Assembly: GCF_000495475.1 (NCBI RefSeq)
Contig: NZ_ASGZ01000059.1
Span: 1-55,371 of the forward strand
Source of the DNA: Candidatus Halobonum tyrrellensis G22
Lineage (GTDB): Archaea; Halobacteriota; Halobacteria; Halobacteriales; Haloferacaceae
DNA length: 55,371 nucleotides
Direction of reading: 5' to 3'
The position numbers were made by a program, and so were the translations under genes. The notes below the pieces were generated by a model, which worked only from the letters and a program-made list of their open reading frames with translations, was not told the origin of the DNA and did not search any database. Shown one piece after another: positions 16,488-24,555 of the stretch. Within the stretch, counting starts at the first letter, position 1. Each line of letters starts with the position of its first letter.

Positions 16488-17252
16488 GTGTCCGACTCCG
16501 CCGTCGGCGTCCAGAGCGTCGTCTTCGAAGCGACGTCGCTCGCCGACCTACTCGCCGAACTCGCCGGGACCGGGATCGAACATCTCGAACTGTGGACGGG
16601 CCACCTCTCGCCCGACGACGGCGACGAGCGGGTCGCGGCGGCCGAACGCGCGCTCGACACCGCCGGCGTCGCGGTGTGCGGCTACGGCGTCGCCGACCTC
16701 GCCGCCCCCGACGACGCGCGCCGGTACGCCGCGTTCGCCGACCGCCTGGGTGCCGGCTACCTGACCGTCAACTACCCGCCCGCCCGCGACGACGTGACCG
16801 AGGCGCTGGTGTCGGCCGCCGCCGAGTTCGACCTCGACATCGCGGTCCACAACTACTCGTCGCTCCACCACGACGACCGCTCGGCCGTCTTCTCGTCGGT
16901 CGCGGACGTCCGCGACGTGTTCGACCGGTACGACCACCCGCGGCTCGGGGTCTGCGTCGACACCGGTCACTTCCTCGTCGAGGACGTCGACCCCGAGACG
17001 GTCGTGCGCGACCTCGGCGACCGAATCGCGGCCGTCCACCTGAAGGACACCTCCGAGGCGGCCGCCGAGGACCTCCCTGGCGCGGGACGGCTCGACCTGT
17101 CGAGACTGGTCGGCCTGCTCGACGCGTACGCGGACCCGGACGCGCCGCTCGTGGTCGAGTACGAACTCCCGGCCGAGCGTGCGACCGCGGCGCTCCGGGA
17201 GGCGGAGGCGAACGTGCGGGCGGCGCTCGCGGACGCGACCGAAGGGAACTGA
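16488..17252 (+). CDS. sugar-phosphate isomerase/epimerase-like TIM-barrel protein
   Basis: The 254-residue protein of the xylose-isomerase-like TIM-barrel family has GIEHLELWTGHLSP near residue 27, IAVHNYSS near 119, LGVCVDTGHFLVEDVDPE (metal-site Asp/His, about 145-162) and AAVHLKDTS (about 179-187). The metal ligands Glu/Asp/His/Glu appear intact. The reaction is unknown. The GTG at 16488 is chosen because the upstream extension is basic and includes non-coding-looking sequence. The gene ends about 90 bases before the left repeat of the trk island. Confidence 0.85.
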   Translation: MSDSAVGVQSVVFEATSLADLLAELAGTGIEHLELWTGHLSPDDGDERVAAAERALDTAGVAVCGYGVADLAAPDDARRYAAFADRLGAGYLTVNYPPARDDVTEALVSAAAEFDLDIAVHNYSSLHHDDRSAVFSSVADVRDVFDRYDHPRLGVCVDTGHFLVEDVDPETVVRDLGDRIAAVHLKDTSEAAAEDLPGAGRLDLSRLVGLLDAYADPDAPLVVEYELPAERATAALREAEANVRAALADATEGN

Positions 17253-17339
17253 TTAGGGATGACGGGCGGTACTCCCCGACGGCCGATGACGAGGCGACCG
17301 GGCCGAGCCGGGGTGGCACCCGCGCGACGACGAGCCCTA

Positions 17340-17353
17340 TGAGTGCCGAGGCC
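17340..17353 (+). repeat. left 14-bp direct repeat bounding the trk island
   Basis: TGAGTGCCGAGGCC is identical to 21221-21234. GC-rich host sequence lies to its left and AT-richer sequence to its right. Confidence 0.75.
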
Positions 17354-17964
17354 AGCTTTCTATCCATACAGTTTCGAAGGGGGTGAACGACGTCAGAGAA
17401 TCGCGTCTGCTACTCTCCGAGGGAGGACCGTCGTAATCAATAGGCGAAGGGAGTAGACTCCGAGGTATCAGATCGGCCCCGTCCTCTCTGAGGTATCGAC
17501 TCTACTAGTCGAGATGCAGTTTTCACAGTGAGACTCGGTAACGCTCACGCTCGTTCGCTCTTCGGAAGTAGATCGTTCTCGGGTAGAGCGGGGGCTCTGG
17601 AAGCGTAGCGGGCAAGGGTGACGCGGCAGCGTCACTCGAACGCGATGTCCCCATTTGAACTGCTGAGTTCGGAGGCGAGCGCCGCGGCGGCCTCCAGTGC
17701 CCGCGCTGCCGGTCTGAATCCGGATTAAACACGACAGCTAGCGTACTAACGGTGTCTCTGTATGGATTGCGACCGCACGTTCGACGACAAGCCCGCCGGA
17801 GGGTGAGTTCAGGAGGTGGCTGTTGGACAGACACGGCTGAACAGCAGGGGGATGTTACCAGCCAATCGTCGGGTTCCTTTGCTCAACGCCGGATTCGACA
17901 GCACGGATGCCGAAGCGTACTTATCGAGCGTTCGACTACGTGACCATCACGCGGTAGTACAGAT
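17354..17964. other. gene-free left part of the trk island
   Basis: I see no convincing gene in these 611 bases. They hold several small symmetric structures: GTGACGC/GCGTCAC (17618-17635, loop GGCA), TCGACT/AGTCGA (17496-17512) and GGAGT/ACTCC (17450-17461). On the minus strand around 17560-17720 the residue pattern (SELSSSNGDIAFE then stop) vaguely recalls the decayed 3' end of an IS200/IS605-type element; this is not verified. A TTATCG box at 17921 may be the trkA promoter. Confidence 0.4.
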
Positions 17965-19299
17965 ATGCGTGTGATAATCGCTGGCGCTGGGCAGGTCGGC
18001 CGGAGAGTTGCAGCCCAACTCGACGCAACTCACGATGTCGTCGTGATCGATACCGATGCAGACCGGATCGATCGCCTTGGCTATGAACTAGATGTCCTCA
18101 CGGTTCTCGGTGATTGTTCGACTATTGGAACACTACAGGAAGCCGGTGTCGCGGACACTGACCTGCTCATCGCGAGTACCGACAGCGACGAAATCAATAT
18201 CCTGACGTGTGAGACGGCAAAGGCACTGAGTGACGTCACGACCGTCGCACGCGTCAGAAGTCTCAAATATATCGAAACGTGGGATCGTGCAGACGACGTG
18301 TTCGGCGTCGACCTCATGGTCGGAACGAACCTGTTGACCATCGGGGCAGCAGTCGGCGGGACTGGCCTGGAAGCAGCGATCAGCTTCGACGTCTTCGCCG
18401 GTGGGACGGTCCATATCGCCGATTTCCATGTCGATCCGGGGAGTTCTCTCGTCGGTCACACAGTCGAGGAGGCCGACAGGTTCGAGGGGCTGACGTTCGG
18501 TGCTCTCGTCCGGTCGGGGAAGACCATGCTCCCGACTGGCTCGACCCGGATCGAAGCGGGCGACGGAATCATCGTCATCGGAAGGCCCGAATCGGTCCAT
18601 ACCCTCGGCACCGAACTCAGTCGGGAGAAATCAGCAACGCGGAACGTCCTGATCATCGGGGGGAGCGATATCGGATATCACACTGCACGACTGCTCGAGG
18701 AACGCGGGCTTCGCCCGCACCTGCTGGAAGCGGATCCCGACCGCGCACGCGAACTGTCCGAACGCCTCTCGGCGACGACTGTCCGCAACACGGACCCGAC
18801 AACTCGGGACTTTCTGGAGACCGAACGAGCCGCAGACATCGACGTCGTCGTCGCGGCACTCGATCACGATAGCGAGGCGAACCTCCTGGCCGCACTCCGG
18901 GCCAAACGGATGGGCGTCGACCGGTCGGTCGCAATCGTCGATCACGGTGAATACGTGGACCTGTTCGAGGAGGCCGGTGTCGACGTCGCGGTGAATCCGC
19001 GGCGAACGACTGCCGAAGAGATCGTCGAATTCGCCCGGGACCAGGATACACTGAACGTTGCCCTGATGGAGAACAATCGGGCCGAGCTCATCGAAATCCG
19101 GATCGACACGGAGAGTGCCCTCGCTGGGCGTCCGATCGCAGAGGCGATCGCCGATTTCCCACCCGGTGTCGTGATCGGTGCGATTACTCGGAACGGCAGC
19201 TTTCTGATGCCCCGTGGCGATACGGTCGTCAAACCGGGAGACCACGCCGTCGTTCTCGCTGACAGTGATGGCATCGAAGAGGTAATAGAGCGCCTATGA
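17965..19299 (+). CDS. trkA: Trk K+ uptake system NAD-binding regulatory subunit TrkA
   Basis: The 444-residue protein has the duplicated RCK layout of TrkA. RCK-N domain 1 begins with GAGQVGR (7-13), ends its second strand at VIDTDADR and includes GDCSTIGTL. An RCK-C domain follows, then a second RCK-N begins VLIIGGSDIG (about 229-238), with a second RCK-C at the end (GRPIAEAI, MPRGDTVVKPGDHAVVL). It gates the TrkH channel in response to nucleotides. It lies 73 bases upstream of trkH. Codon use is AT-richer than neighbours, in line with island origin. Confidence 0.95.
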   Translation: MRVIIAGAGQVGRRVAAQLDATHDVVVIDTDADRIDRLGYELDVLTVLGDCSTIGTLQEAGVADTDLLIASTDSDEINILTCETAKALSDVTTVARVRSLKYIETWDRADDVFGVDLMVGTNLLTIGAAVGGTGLEAAISFDVFAGGTVHIADFHVDPGSSLVGHTVEEADRFEGLTFGALVRSGKTMLPTGSTRIEAGDGIIVIGRPESVHTLGTELSREKSATRNVLIIGGSDIGYHTARLLEERGLRPHLLEADPDRARELSERLSATTVRNTDPTTRDFLETERAADIDVVVAALDHDSEANLLAALRAKRMGVDRSVAIVDHGEYVDLFEEAGVDVAVNPRRTTAEEIVEFARDQDTLNVALMENNRAELIEIRIDTESALAGRPIAEAIADFPPGVVIGAITRNGSFLMPRGDTVVKPGDHAVVLADSDGIEEVIERL

Positions 19300-19372
19300 G
19301 CGGAACTGACCGTCGGTGTGGCCGACCGCCTCCCACTCGACCCGCTCTCGCTCGGGATGTGGAGGCGACCTG

Positions 19373-20941
19373 ATGCGCCTGAACGTTGACTGGCGACAGA
19401 GCTGTGCGCTCGTCGGGACGGTCCTCAAGTATCTCGCCGTCACGATGCTCATTCCGCTCTTCGTTGCAGTCGTCTATGGGAACGACGTGCTGGTCTTTCT
19501 CGCGTCGGTCGTCATTACTGCCGGACTCGGTGTTGCTCTGGAACGGAGTGCCGACGTCGACGACCTCGGAGCTGAGGAGACGCTGTTATTCGTGGCGCTC
19601 GCCTGGGTCGGCGTATCCGTCGGTGGGGCCGTGCCGTATCTGCTGGAAGGCTTCGGGACGGCATCGACGGTCGGTCTCTCCCTCGAATCGCCGACTGCGC
19701 TGTCTGTCTCGGTCGTAAACGCCCTGTTTGAGTCGACGTCAGGATTCACCACGACAGGGGCGACCGTGCTCGGCGAGATCTCGTTCGAGCGCCATTCACA
19801 CGCCCTGCTGATGTATCGGCAACTGACACAGTGGCTCGGTGGGATGGGCATCATCGTTCTCATGGTCGCGATACTGCCCGAACTGGCGGTCAATGGCGCC
19901 CAGTTGATCGACGCAGAGGCGCCGGGCCCGGAACTGAAGAAGCTCACCCCACAGATCGCCGAGACGGCACGCATCCTCTGGCTCGTGTATGCCGGATTCA
20001 CCGCGCTGTTGATCTGTTTACTGTACGCGCTCCATCGCTTCGGCGTCGCCCCAAATTTGGGTCTGTACAACGCGATCGCGCACGGATTCACGACGCTTCC
20101 GACGGGTGGGTTCTCGCCGGAGGCCGAGAGTATCGCAGCCTTCTCGCCGGCCGTGCAGTGGCTCGTGATTCCGTTTATGATCATCGCAGGAACGAACTTC
20201 GCGCTCTTCTATTTCGTTCTCCAGGGGAAGTACGTCGAGGTGTTCCAGAACCGAGAATTCCAGGGGTACGTGGGTGCGATCGTCGGCGCCGCGCTCGTGC
20301 TCTGGGCGCTGTTGTTCAGCGGTGCTGCCCCCCCGCTCGAACTGGGTGGGGCTACCAGGGGGGTCCTCGAGAACTCACTGCGGCAGGCCCTGTTCCAGAC
20401 CGTATCGCTGCTCAATTCGACCGGCTACGCGACGAGTGACTTCGCGCAGTGGAACGAGGGGGGCCAGATACTACTCCTGGCAGTGATGTTCATCGGCGGT
20501 TCGGCGGGGTCGACGGGTGGCGGTGTCAAGCTGATCAGATGGCTGGTCATCCTCAAAGCAGCACGCCGACAGCTCTCGATGACGGTGTACCCCGATATCG
20601 TGGAGCCAGTCCGTCTCGGCGGGCAAGTCATCGACGAGGAGGTCGTACGGGGAATCTTCGCGTTCACCTTCCTCTATCTGTTCATCTTTGCCGTGTCCGC
20701 GGTGGTCATTACGCTCGATGCGGGGCGTGTGGGACTCGAGTTGACGACGCTCGAGGCACTCAGTGCGAGTATCGCGACCATCGGGAATCTCGGCCCTGGC
20801 TTCGGGATGCTTGGGCCGTTCGGAAGCTATCTGGAGTTCCCCGTGACGTCGAAACTCCTGATGATCGTGTTAATGTTGCTCGGACGACTCGAAGTGGTGC
20901 CGGTGCTCGTGTTGTTCACCCGCTCGTTCTGGAAGTGGTGA
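19373..20941 (+). CDS. trkH: Trk K+ uptake system membrane subunit TrkH
   Basis: The 522-residue integral membrane protein has the four pore-loop signatures of TrkH/KtrB in order: TSGFTTTGATVL, FTTLPTGGFSPEAES, LLNSTGYATSDF and ASIATIGNLGPGFG. Each supplies the selectivity-filter glycine. About ten membrane helices are visible, ending LFTRSFWKW. ATG 19373 is chosen because a GGAGG lies 9-10 bases upstream and MRLNVDWRQ is the family-like start. An in-frame start at 19316 would add 19 residues. With TrkA it forms a K+ importer useful for salt-in osmoadaptation. Confidence 0.96.
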   Translation: MRLNVDWRQSCALVGTVLKYLAVTMLIPLFVAVVYGNDVLVFLASVVITAGLGVALERSADVDDLGAEETLLFVALAWVGVSVGGAVPYLLEGFGTASTVGLSLESPTALSVSVVNALFESTSGFTTTGATVLGEISFERHSHALLMYRQLTQWLGGMGIIVLMVAILPELAVNGAQLIDAEAPGPELKKLTPQIAETARILWLVYAGFTALLICLLYALHRFGVAPNLGLYNAIAHGFTTLPTGGFSPEAESIAAFSPAVQWLVIPFMIIAGTNFALFYFVLQGKYVEVFQNREFQGYVGAIVGAALVLWALLFSGAAPPLELGGATRGVLENSLRQALFQTVSLLNSTGYATSDFAQWNEGGQILLLAVMFIGGSAGSTGGGVKLIRWLVILKAARRQLSMTVYPDIVEPVRLGGQVIDEEVVRGIFAFTFLYLFIFAVSAVVITLDAGRVGLELTTLEALSASIATIGNLGPGFGMLGPFGSYLEFPVTSKLLMIVLMLLGRLEVVPVLVLFTRSFWKW

Positions 20942-21220
20942 CCCCGTCGCGCTCGGTCTCACGAACGATCCGTCTCCCGCCGTCCAGAACTGCGTGATAG
21001 TCTTCCGACAGTGCCCGACGAGCGCCTTGTATCTTGCACAGCACGTCCTAACAGAATCCAGAGAGGACCGCCTCGTTATCTTCGGTAAGAGACAGCGACG
21101 CCTTTGACTCGAAATTTAGAGCACGTGCGAGGATAGTAGCACGAGAGAGTGAACGGATTACGGATTGAGAGCCGTCTATAGGGCAGCTAAATCCACCCAC
21201 TATGGATAGATAGTGAGTCG
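20942..21220. other. right part of the trk island; contains an unassigned ORF-like stretch
   Basis: No complete gene is seen. On the minus strand from about 21230 to 21048 there is a continuous frame whose residues look protein-like (YLSIVGGFSCPIDGSQSVIR and SKASLSLTEDNEAVLSGFC, then TAG). It has no clear start of its own and runs in another frame through the next gene. It could be a decayed mobile-gene end. The inverted repeat TATGGATAGA is at 21201-21210. Confidence 0.35.
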
Positions 21221-21234
21221 TGAGTGCCGAGGCC
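21221..21234 (+). repeat. right 14-bp direct repeat bounding the trk island
   Basis: TGAGTGCCGAGGCC is identical to 17340-17353. It lies 22 bases beyond the 3' end of the convergent GIY-YIG-like gene. Confidence 0.75.
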
Positions 21235-21256
21235 GCTCCCTCTTTGAACCGACGAC

Positions 21257-21967
21257 TCAGACCGGGTCCGTCTCCTCGATCCGCTCCCCCAACAGGTCGA
21301 GGAACGCGGGGTCGTACGCCTCGTCGGCGTGGTTCACGTTCCACAGCCCCGACTCGCGGATCTTCCGGCTCCGACTGTTCCGGCCGAGCCAGCCGCCCGG
21401 CCGGGGGTCGACCGCGTCCCGCCGGTAGTTGCTGACGAGCGCGATGGCGTTCCGTTCGAGGTACGCCCGGTCGCTTTCGGGTCCGGGTTCGTCGTCGACG
21501 TTCAGCCAGAGGAACGGTAGGTCCCGAAGATAGTCGCTCACTCGCCGCTCCAACGGGAGTTCGTCCAGCCGGCGCTCGCGTCCGGCGGTCGACCCCTCGC
21601 CCCAGTGGGGGTACGCCTCGCCCAACCCCTCGCGTTCGATCAGCGCCTCGCCGACGCGCCTCCTGAACACCGACCCCCGGTGGTTGCCGCCGCCCTCGTA
21701 GCTCCCGCGGGTCGCCCCCCGGTGGGTACGGAGCCGGTCCCACAGCGCGGTGCCGCTGCCCGCCGAGACGGCGTGCGTGCCGACGCGGGTGAGCCGGGGG
21801 TGGTCGCCCGCCTCGCGGCGCTCGTCGGGCGCGAAGAAGAAGTAGACCCCGCGGTCGGGCCAGTCCATGTAGCCGGTGCAGTCGTCGAGCGTCCGGGTTC
21901 CCCCCACCCGCCCTGTCAGGTCGGCGACCAGGTCGTACAGCCGGTCGACGTCGTCGCGGCGTCCCAT
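21257..21967 (-). CDS. GIY-YIG-like domain protein
   Basis: The 236-residue protein has GVYFFF (Gly40, Val41, Tyr42) and, 20 residues later, RVGTHAV (61-67). TALWDRLRTHRG and GGNHRGSVFRRRVG (93-106) follow. This order resembles the GIY-YIG nuclease core, with RVG in place of YIG followed by the helix bearing the conserved Arg. The C-terminal half (RDLPFLWLNVDDEPG, NAIALVSN) is likely part of the same family. Nuclease activity is not certain because the classic YIG and the metal-binding Glu cannot be placed confidently. The trk island lies just past its 3' end. Confidence 0.7.
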   Translation of the reverse strand: MGRRDDVDRLYDLVADLTGRVGGTRTLDDCTGYMDWPDRGVYFFFAPDERREAGDHPRLTRVGTHAVSAGSGTALWDRLRTHRGATRGSYEGGGNHRGSVFRRRVGEALIEREGLGEAYPHWGEGSTAGRERRLDELPLERRVSDYLRDLPFLWLNVDDEPGPESDRAYLERNAIALVSNYRRDAVDPRPGGWLGRNSRSRKIRESGLWNVNHADEAYDPAFLDLLGERIEETDPV

Positions 21968-22165
21968 CTCGTACTCCCGGCGCTACTCCCCGCGCACGCA
22001 AAAACCGTTCACCCCCGGCTATCGGGACGGATAGTCGGTCCGGTCGCCCCCGCGCGGGAGTGCCGTCCGGACCGACGGACCGACCGCAGGGTCGGCGTAC
22101 CGGCGGACCGCCCCCGACCGGCGCCGTGTGTTTATCTGCTCTCGACGCATCTATCTAGTAATGAA

Positions 22166-23368
22166 ATGAATCTATTTGGCTTTCAGTTCGACGTGGCGGT
22201 GTTCGTCTCGCTCGTTCTCTGGCAGTTGGTGGTGGTGTACACGCTCCCGGTGGGCTACTGGCTGTACGAGGTGGCGCTCACGCTCGTCAAGCGGCCGACG
22301 ACGCCGTCGCCGCCGGTCGCGTGGGGGTTGGAGGACGTACAGGTCCGGATCCTCACGGTCGACGCCGCGGACGTGGTCCAGCGGACCGTCGACGCGCTCC
22401 CCGAGGGGTTCGACAGCGTCCTCGTGATAGCCGAGTCGCCGACCGAGATAGCGGGCGACTGCGAGGTGCTGGTGGTGCCCGAGGAGTTCGAGTGCGAGGC
22501 GCGGGCGAAGGGCCGCGCCATCGAGTGGGCACGGCGGGCCCACCCGACCGACTGCGAGTACGTCCTCTACCTCGACGAGGACTCGGTCGTGGGCGAACTC
22601 GACGGCATCCCCGACGCGGACGTGGTCCAGTTCCGCGAGCGACCCACCCGGACCGGCGGACTCCTGCCGTTTCTCGCGGAGGTCCACCGGATCGGCTTCG
22701 GCGTCGAGCAGTCCGCGTTCCCGTTCCTCCGCGTGCCGCTGTACGCGTGGGGCGGCGGCGTCGCGGTCCGCACCTCGGTCGAAGACCGGGTCGGGTGGGA
22801 CGTCCACACCGTCGTCGAGGACTCCGTGTTCGTCTGGCGCGCGCTGTTGAACCACGGCGCGACCTACTGTCTCTCCGATACGGCCTTCGAGAACCAGGCC
22901 CCGCCGTCGGTGCGCGCGATGGTCGGGCAGCGCCGCCGGTGGCTGACCGGGACGCGGATGAGCGCCGACCTGCTCCCGTTCGACTACCAACTGCTGTACA
23001 CCGTCCGCGACGTGGGCTGGGTGGTGTCGGTGTTCGCACCCGCCCTGTGGGCGCTGTCGACGCTCTCGCTGCTCGGCGTGCTCCCCGTCGGCGTCCGGCA
23101 GGTGCTCCTCCCCGAGGTGTACATCCCGCTGTCGTTCGTCCTCCTCGGGTTCGTCTACCTCTGGTCGCTCGTCGGTCTCTACGCATACCGGGAGTCGGTG
23201 GGCGTCGGCGCCGCGTGCCTGCTCGTCGCGCTCACGCCGCTGGTCGTCATCGTCCACTCGGTGGGCGCGCTGTACGGGTTCGTCGACCCCGCGACGGGGT
23301 TCGACGTCACCGAGAAGGTGGTCCACACGGCCGGTCCCGAGCGGTCCGAACGACCCGGCGCCGAGTAG
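22166..23368 (+). CDS. membrane glycosyltransferase, family 2-like
   Basis: The 400-residue protein has one N-terminal membrane segment (FVSLVLWQLVVVYTLPVGYW), a GT-A catalytic domain and at least three C-terminal membrane helices. Catalytic features are DEDS (Asp137, Asp139, nucleotide/metal), VVEDS (Glu218, Asp219, base) and GQRRRW (Gln255 to Trp259), the Q-x-x-R-W hallmark of processive family 2 enzymes. The arrangement recalls beta-mannosyl/glucosyl transferases of the Egghead type. It probably makes a cell-surface glycolipid or polysaccharide. A TTTATC box lies about 35 bases before the ATG. The acceptor is unknown. Confidence 0.85.
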   Translation: MNLFGFQFDVAVFVSLVLWQLVVVYTLPVGYWLYEVALTLVKRPTTPSPPVAWGLEDVQVRILTVDAADVVQRTVDALPEGFDSVLVIAESPTEIAGDCEVLVVPEEFECEARAKGRAIEWARRAHPTDCEYVLYLDEDSVVGELDGIPDADVVQFRERPTRTGGLLPFLAEVHRIGFGVEQSAFPFLRVPLYAWGGGVAVRTSVEDRVGWDVHTVVEDSVFVWRALLNHGATYCLSDTAFENQAPPSVRAMVGQRRRWLTGTRMSADLLPFDYQLLYTVRDVGWVVSVFAPALWALSTLSLLGVLPVGVRQVLLPEVYIPLSFVLLGFVYLWSLVGLYAYRESVGVGAACLLVALTPLVVIVHSVGALYGFVDPATGFDVTEKVVHTAGPERSERPGAE

Positions 23369-23541
23369 GCCGGCGGCCGGCGGTGTCCGCTGTCGGCGCC
23401 CGGGCGGGGAACCGGCGCGCGGTCGCCCGGCCCTCACGCGGTCACGCGGACCCCGCGCCGTCGGAGGCGGGTCCCGTCACTCGTCCGAACGATGCTCGGG
23501 CGAGCGGTGGAAGTTAAATCCCAGTAGCCACACCCCCCGTC

Positions 23542-24498
23542 GTGACACGAAAGCTCGTCATCGACACGGACACCGCGGGCGACGACACGCAGGCCCTCCT
23601 GATGGCCGCGCTCGCGGACTCTGTCGACCTGGAGGCGCTGACCGTCGTCGCGGGCAACGTCGAGTTCGACTACGAGGTGGAGAACGCGAAGTACACCCTC
23701 GACATGGCGGGCGTCGCCGACGAGGTGCCCGTCTACGAGGGGTCGCGCAGTCCGCTGGTCAAGGAGTTCGACCACGTCGACCACGTCCACGGCGAGGGCG
23801 GCCTCGGGGGCGAACTCTTCCCCGAGACGGGTATCGACTCCGCCGACGGCCACGCCGTCGACGCCATCGTCGCCGCCGCCCGCGAGTCGCCGGGCGAGGT
23901 GACGCTCGCGTGTATCGGCCCGCTGACGAACGTCGCGCTCGCGCTCCGCCGGGAGCCCGACCTGAACGACTTACTCGACGAGGTGTGGGTGATGGGCGGC
24001 GCGCTCGCGACGCTCGGCAACGACACCCCCGCCGCGGAGTTCAACTTCTGGGTCGACCCCGACGCCGCGAAGGTGGTGCTGAACGAACTCGACGTGACCC
24101 TCGTCGACTGGGGGCTGACGCTCCGCCAGGGGACGATCGGCGGCGCCCGACTCGACGAGTTCACCGAGGCCGACACGCCCTACGCCGACTTCTGCGCCGA
24201 GATAACGAGCCACGCCCGCGCGTTCTCCGAGGAGCGGTTCGGCACCGACGCCGCCACGTTCCCGGACACGCTCACGCTCGCGTGTCTCGTCAACCCGGAC
24301 CTGGTGGAGGAGGCGGAGACGTACTTCGTCGACGTCGACGAGCGCGAGGGGATGACCCGCGGCTACAGCCTGATAGACGAACTCGGGATCACGGACGGCG
24401 AGCCCCGGACCCGGGTGGTCGAGTCGGTCGACGAGGCGGCGTTCGAGCGGATGGTCGGCGACATGCTGGTCCACGCCGACCCCGAGCGGTCGGTGTGA
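23542..24498 (+). CDS. inosine/uridine-preferring nucleoside hydrolase
   Basis: The 318-residue protein cleaves N-glycosidic bonds of nucleosides to base and ribose (family knowledge). The Ca2+-binding N-terminus is IDTDTAGDD (Asp8, Asp10, Asp14, Asp15; the usual Pro of DxDPG is Thr-Ala here). VTLACIGPLTNVALAL, VWVMGGAL and AEFNFWVDPDAAKVVL are the canonical internal motifs. The C-terminal half is shorter on metal ligands: the usual HDP becomes FPDTLTLACLV. Substrate preference cannot be assigned. The GTG at 23542 gives the standard start. It is convergent with the galactokinase-like gene. Confidence 0.9.
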   Translation: MTRKLVIDTDTAGDDTQALLMAALADSVDLEALTVVAGNVEFDYEVENAKYTLDMAGVADEVPVYEGSRSPLVKEFDHVDHVHGEGGLGGELFPETGIDSADGHAVDAIVAAARESPGEVTLACIGPLTNVALALRREPDLNDLLDEVWVMGGALATLGNDTPAAEFNFWVDPDAAKVVLNELDVTLVDWGLTLRQGTIGGARLDEFTEADTPYADFCAEITSHARAFSEERFGTDAATFPDTLTLACLVNPDLVEEAETYFVDVDEREGMTRGYSLIDELGITDGEPRTRVVESVDEAAFERMVGDMLVHADPERSV

Positions 24499-24555
24499 GG
24501 CGGGCGAGATCTGCCGGAGATCGGGGGCCGACGCCGCCGCGGCCGCGAGCGGCCG

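Larger units (their letters stand above)
17340..21234. other. AT-richer genomic island carrying trkA and trkH between 14-bp direct repeats
   Basis: The composition change coincides with a perfect 14-bp direct repeat on both sides. A 10-bp inverted pair sits just inside: TCTATCCATA at 17359-17368 and TATGGATAGA at 21201-21210. Inside, codons use GAT, CAT, ATC and CGG far more freely than flanking genes, which use GAC and CGC almost exclusively. The island lies exactly between the 3' ends of two convergent host genes (16488-17252 and 21257-21967). No integrase or intact transposase is inside. The repeats and composition are seen; acquisition by transfer is inferred. Confidence 0.65.

Noticed and set aside
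17640-17670. tRNA T-loop-like stretch (GTTCAAAT on the minus strand)
   Set aside because: The flanking bases do not form a T-stem (the closing pair would be G-G), and no acceptor or anticodon arms are found.
17523-17834. Minus-strand 103-codon frame in the trk island left flank
   Set aside because: No motif, a very basic Pro/Arg/Ser-rich composition and no clear start; it may at most contain fragments of a decayed mobile element.
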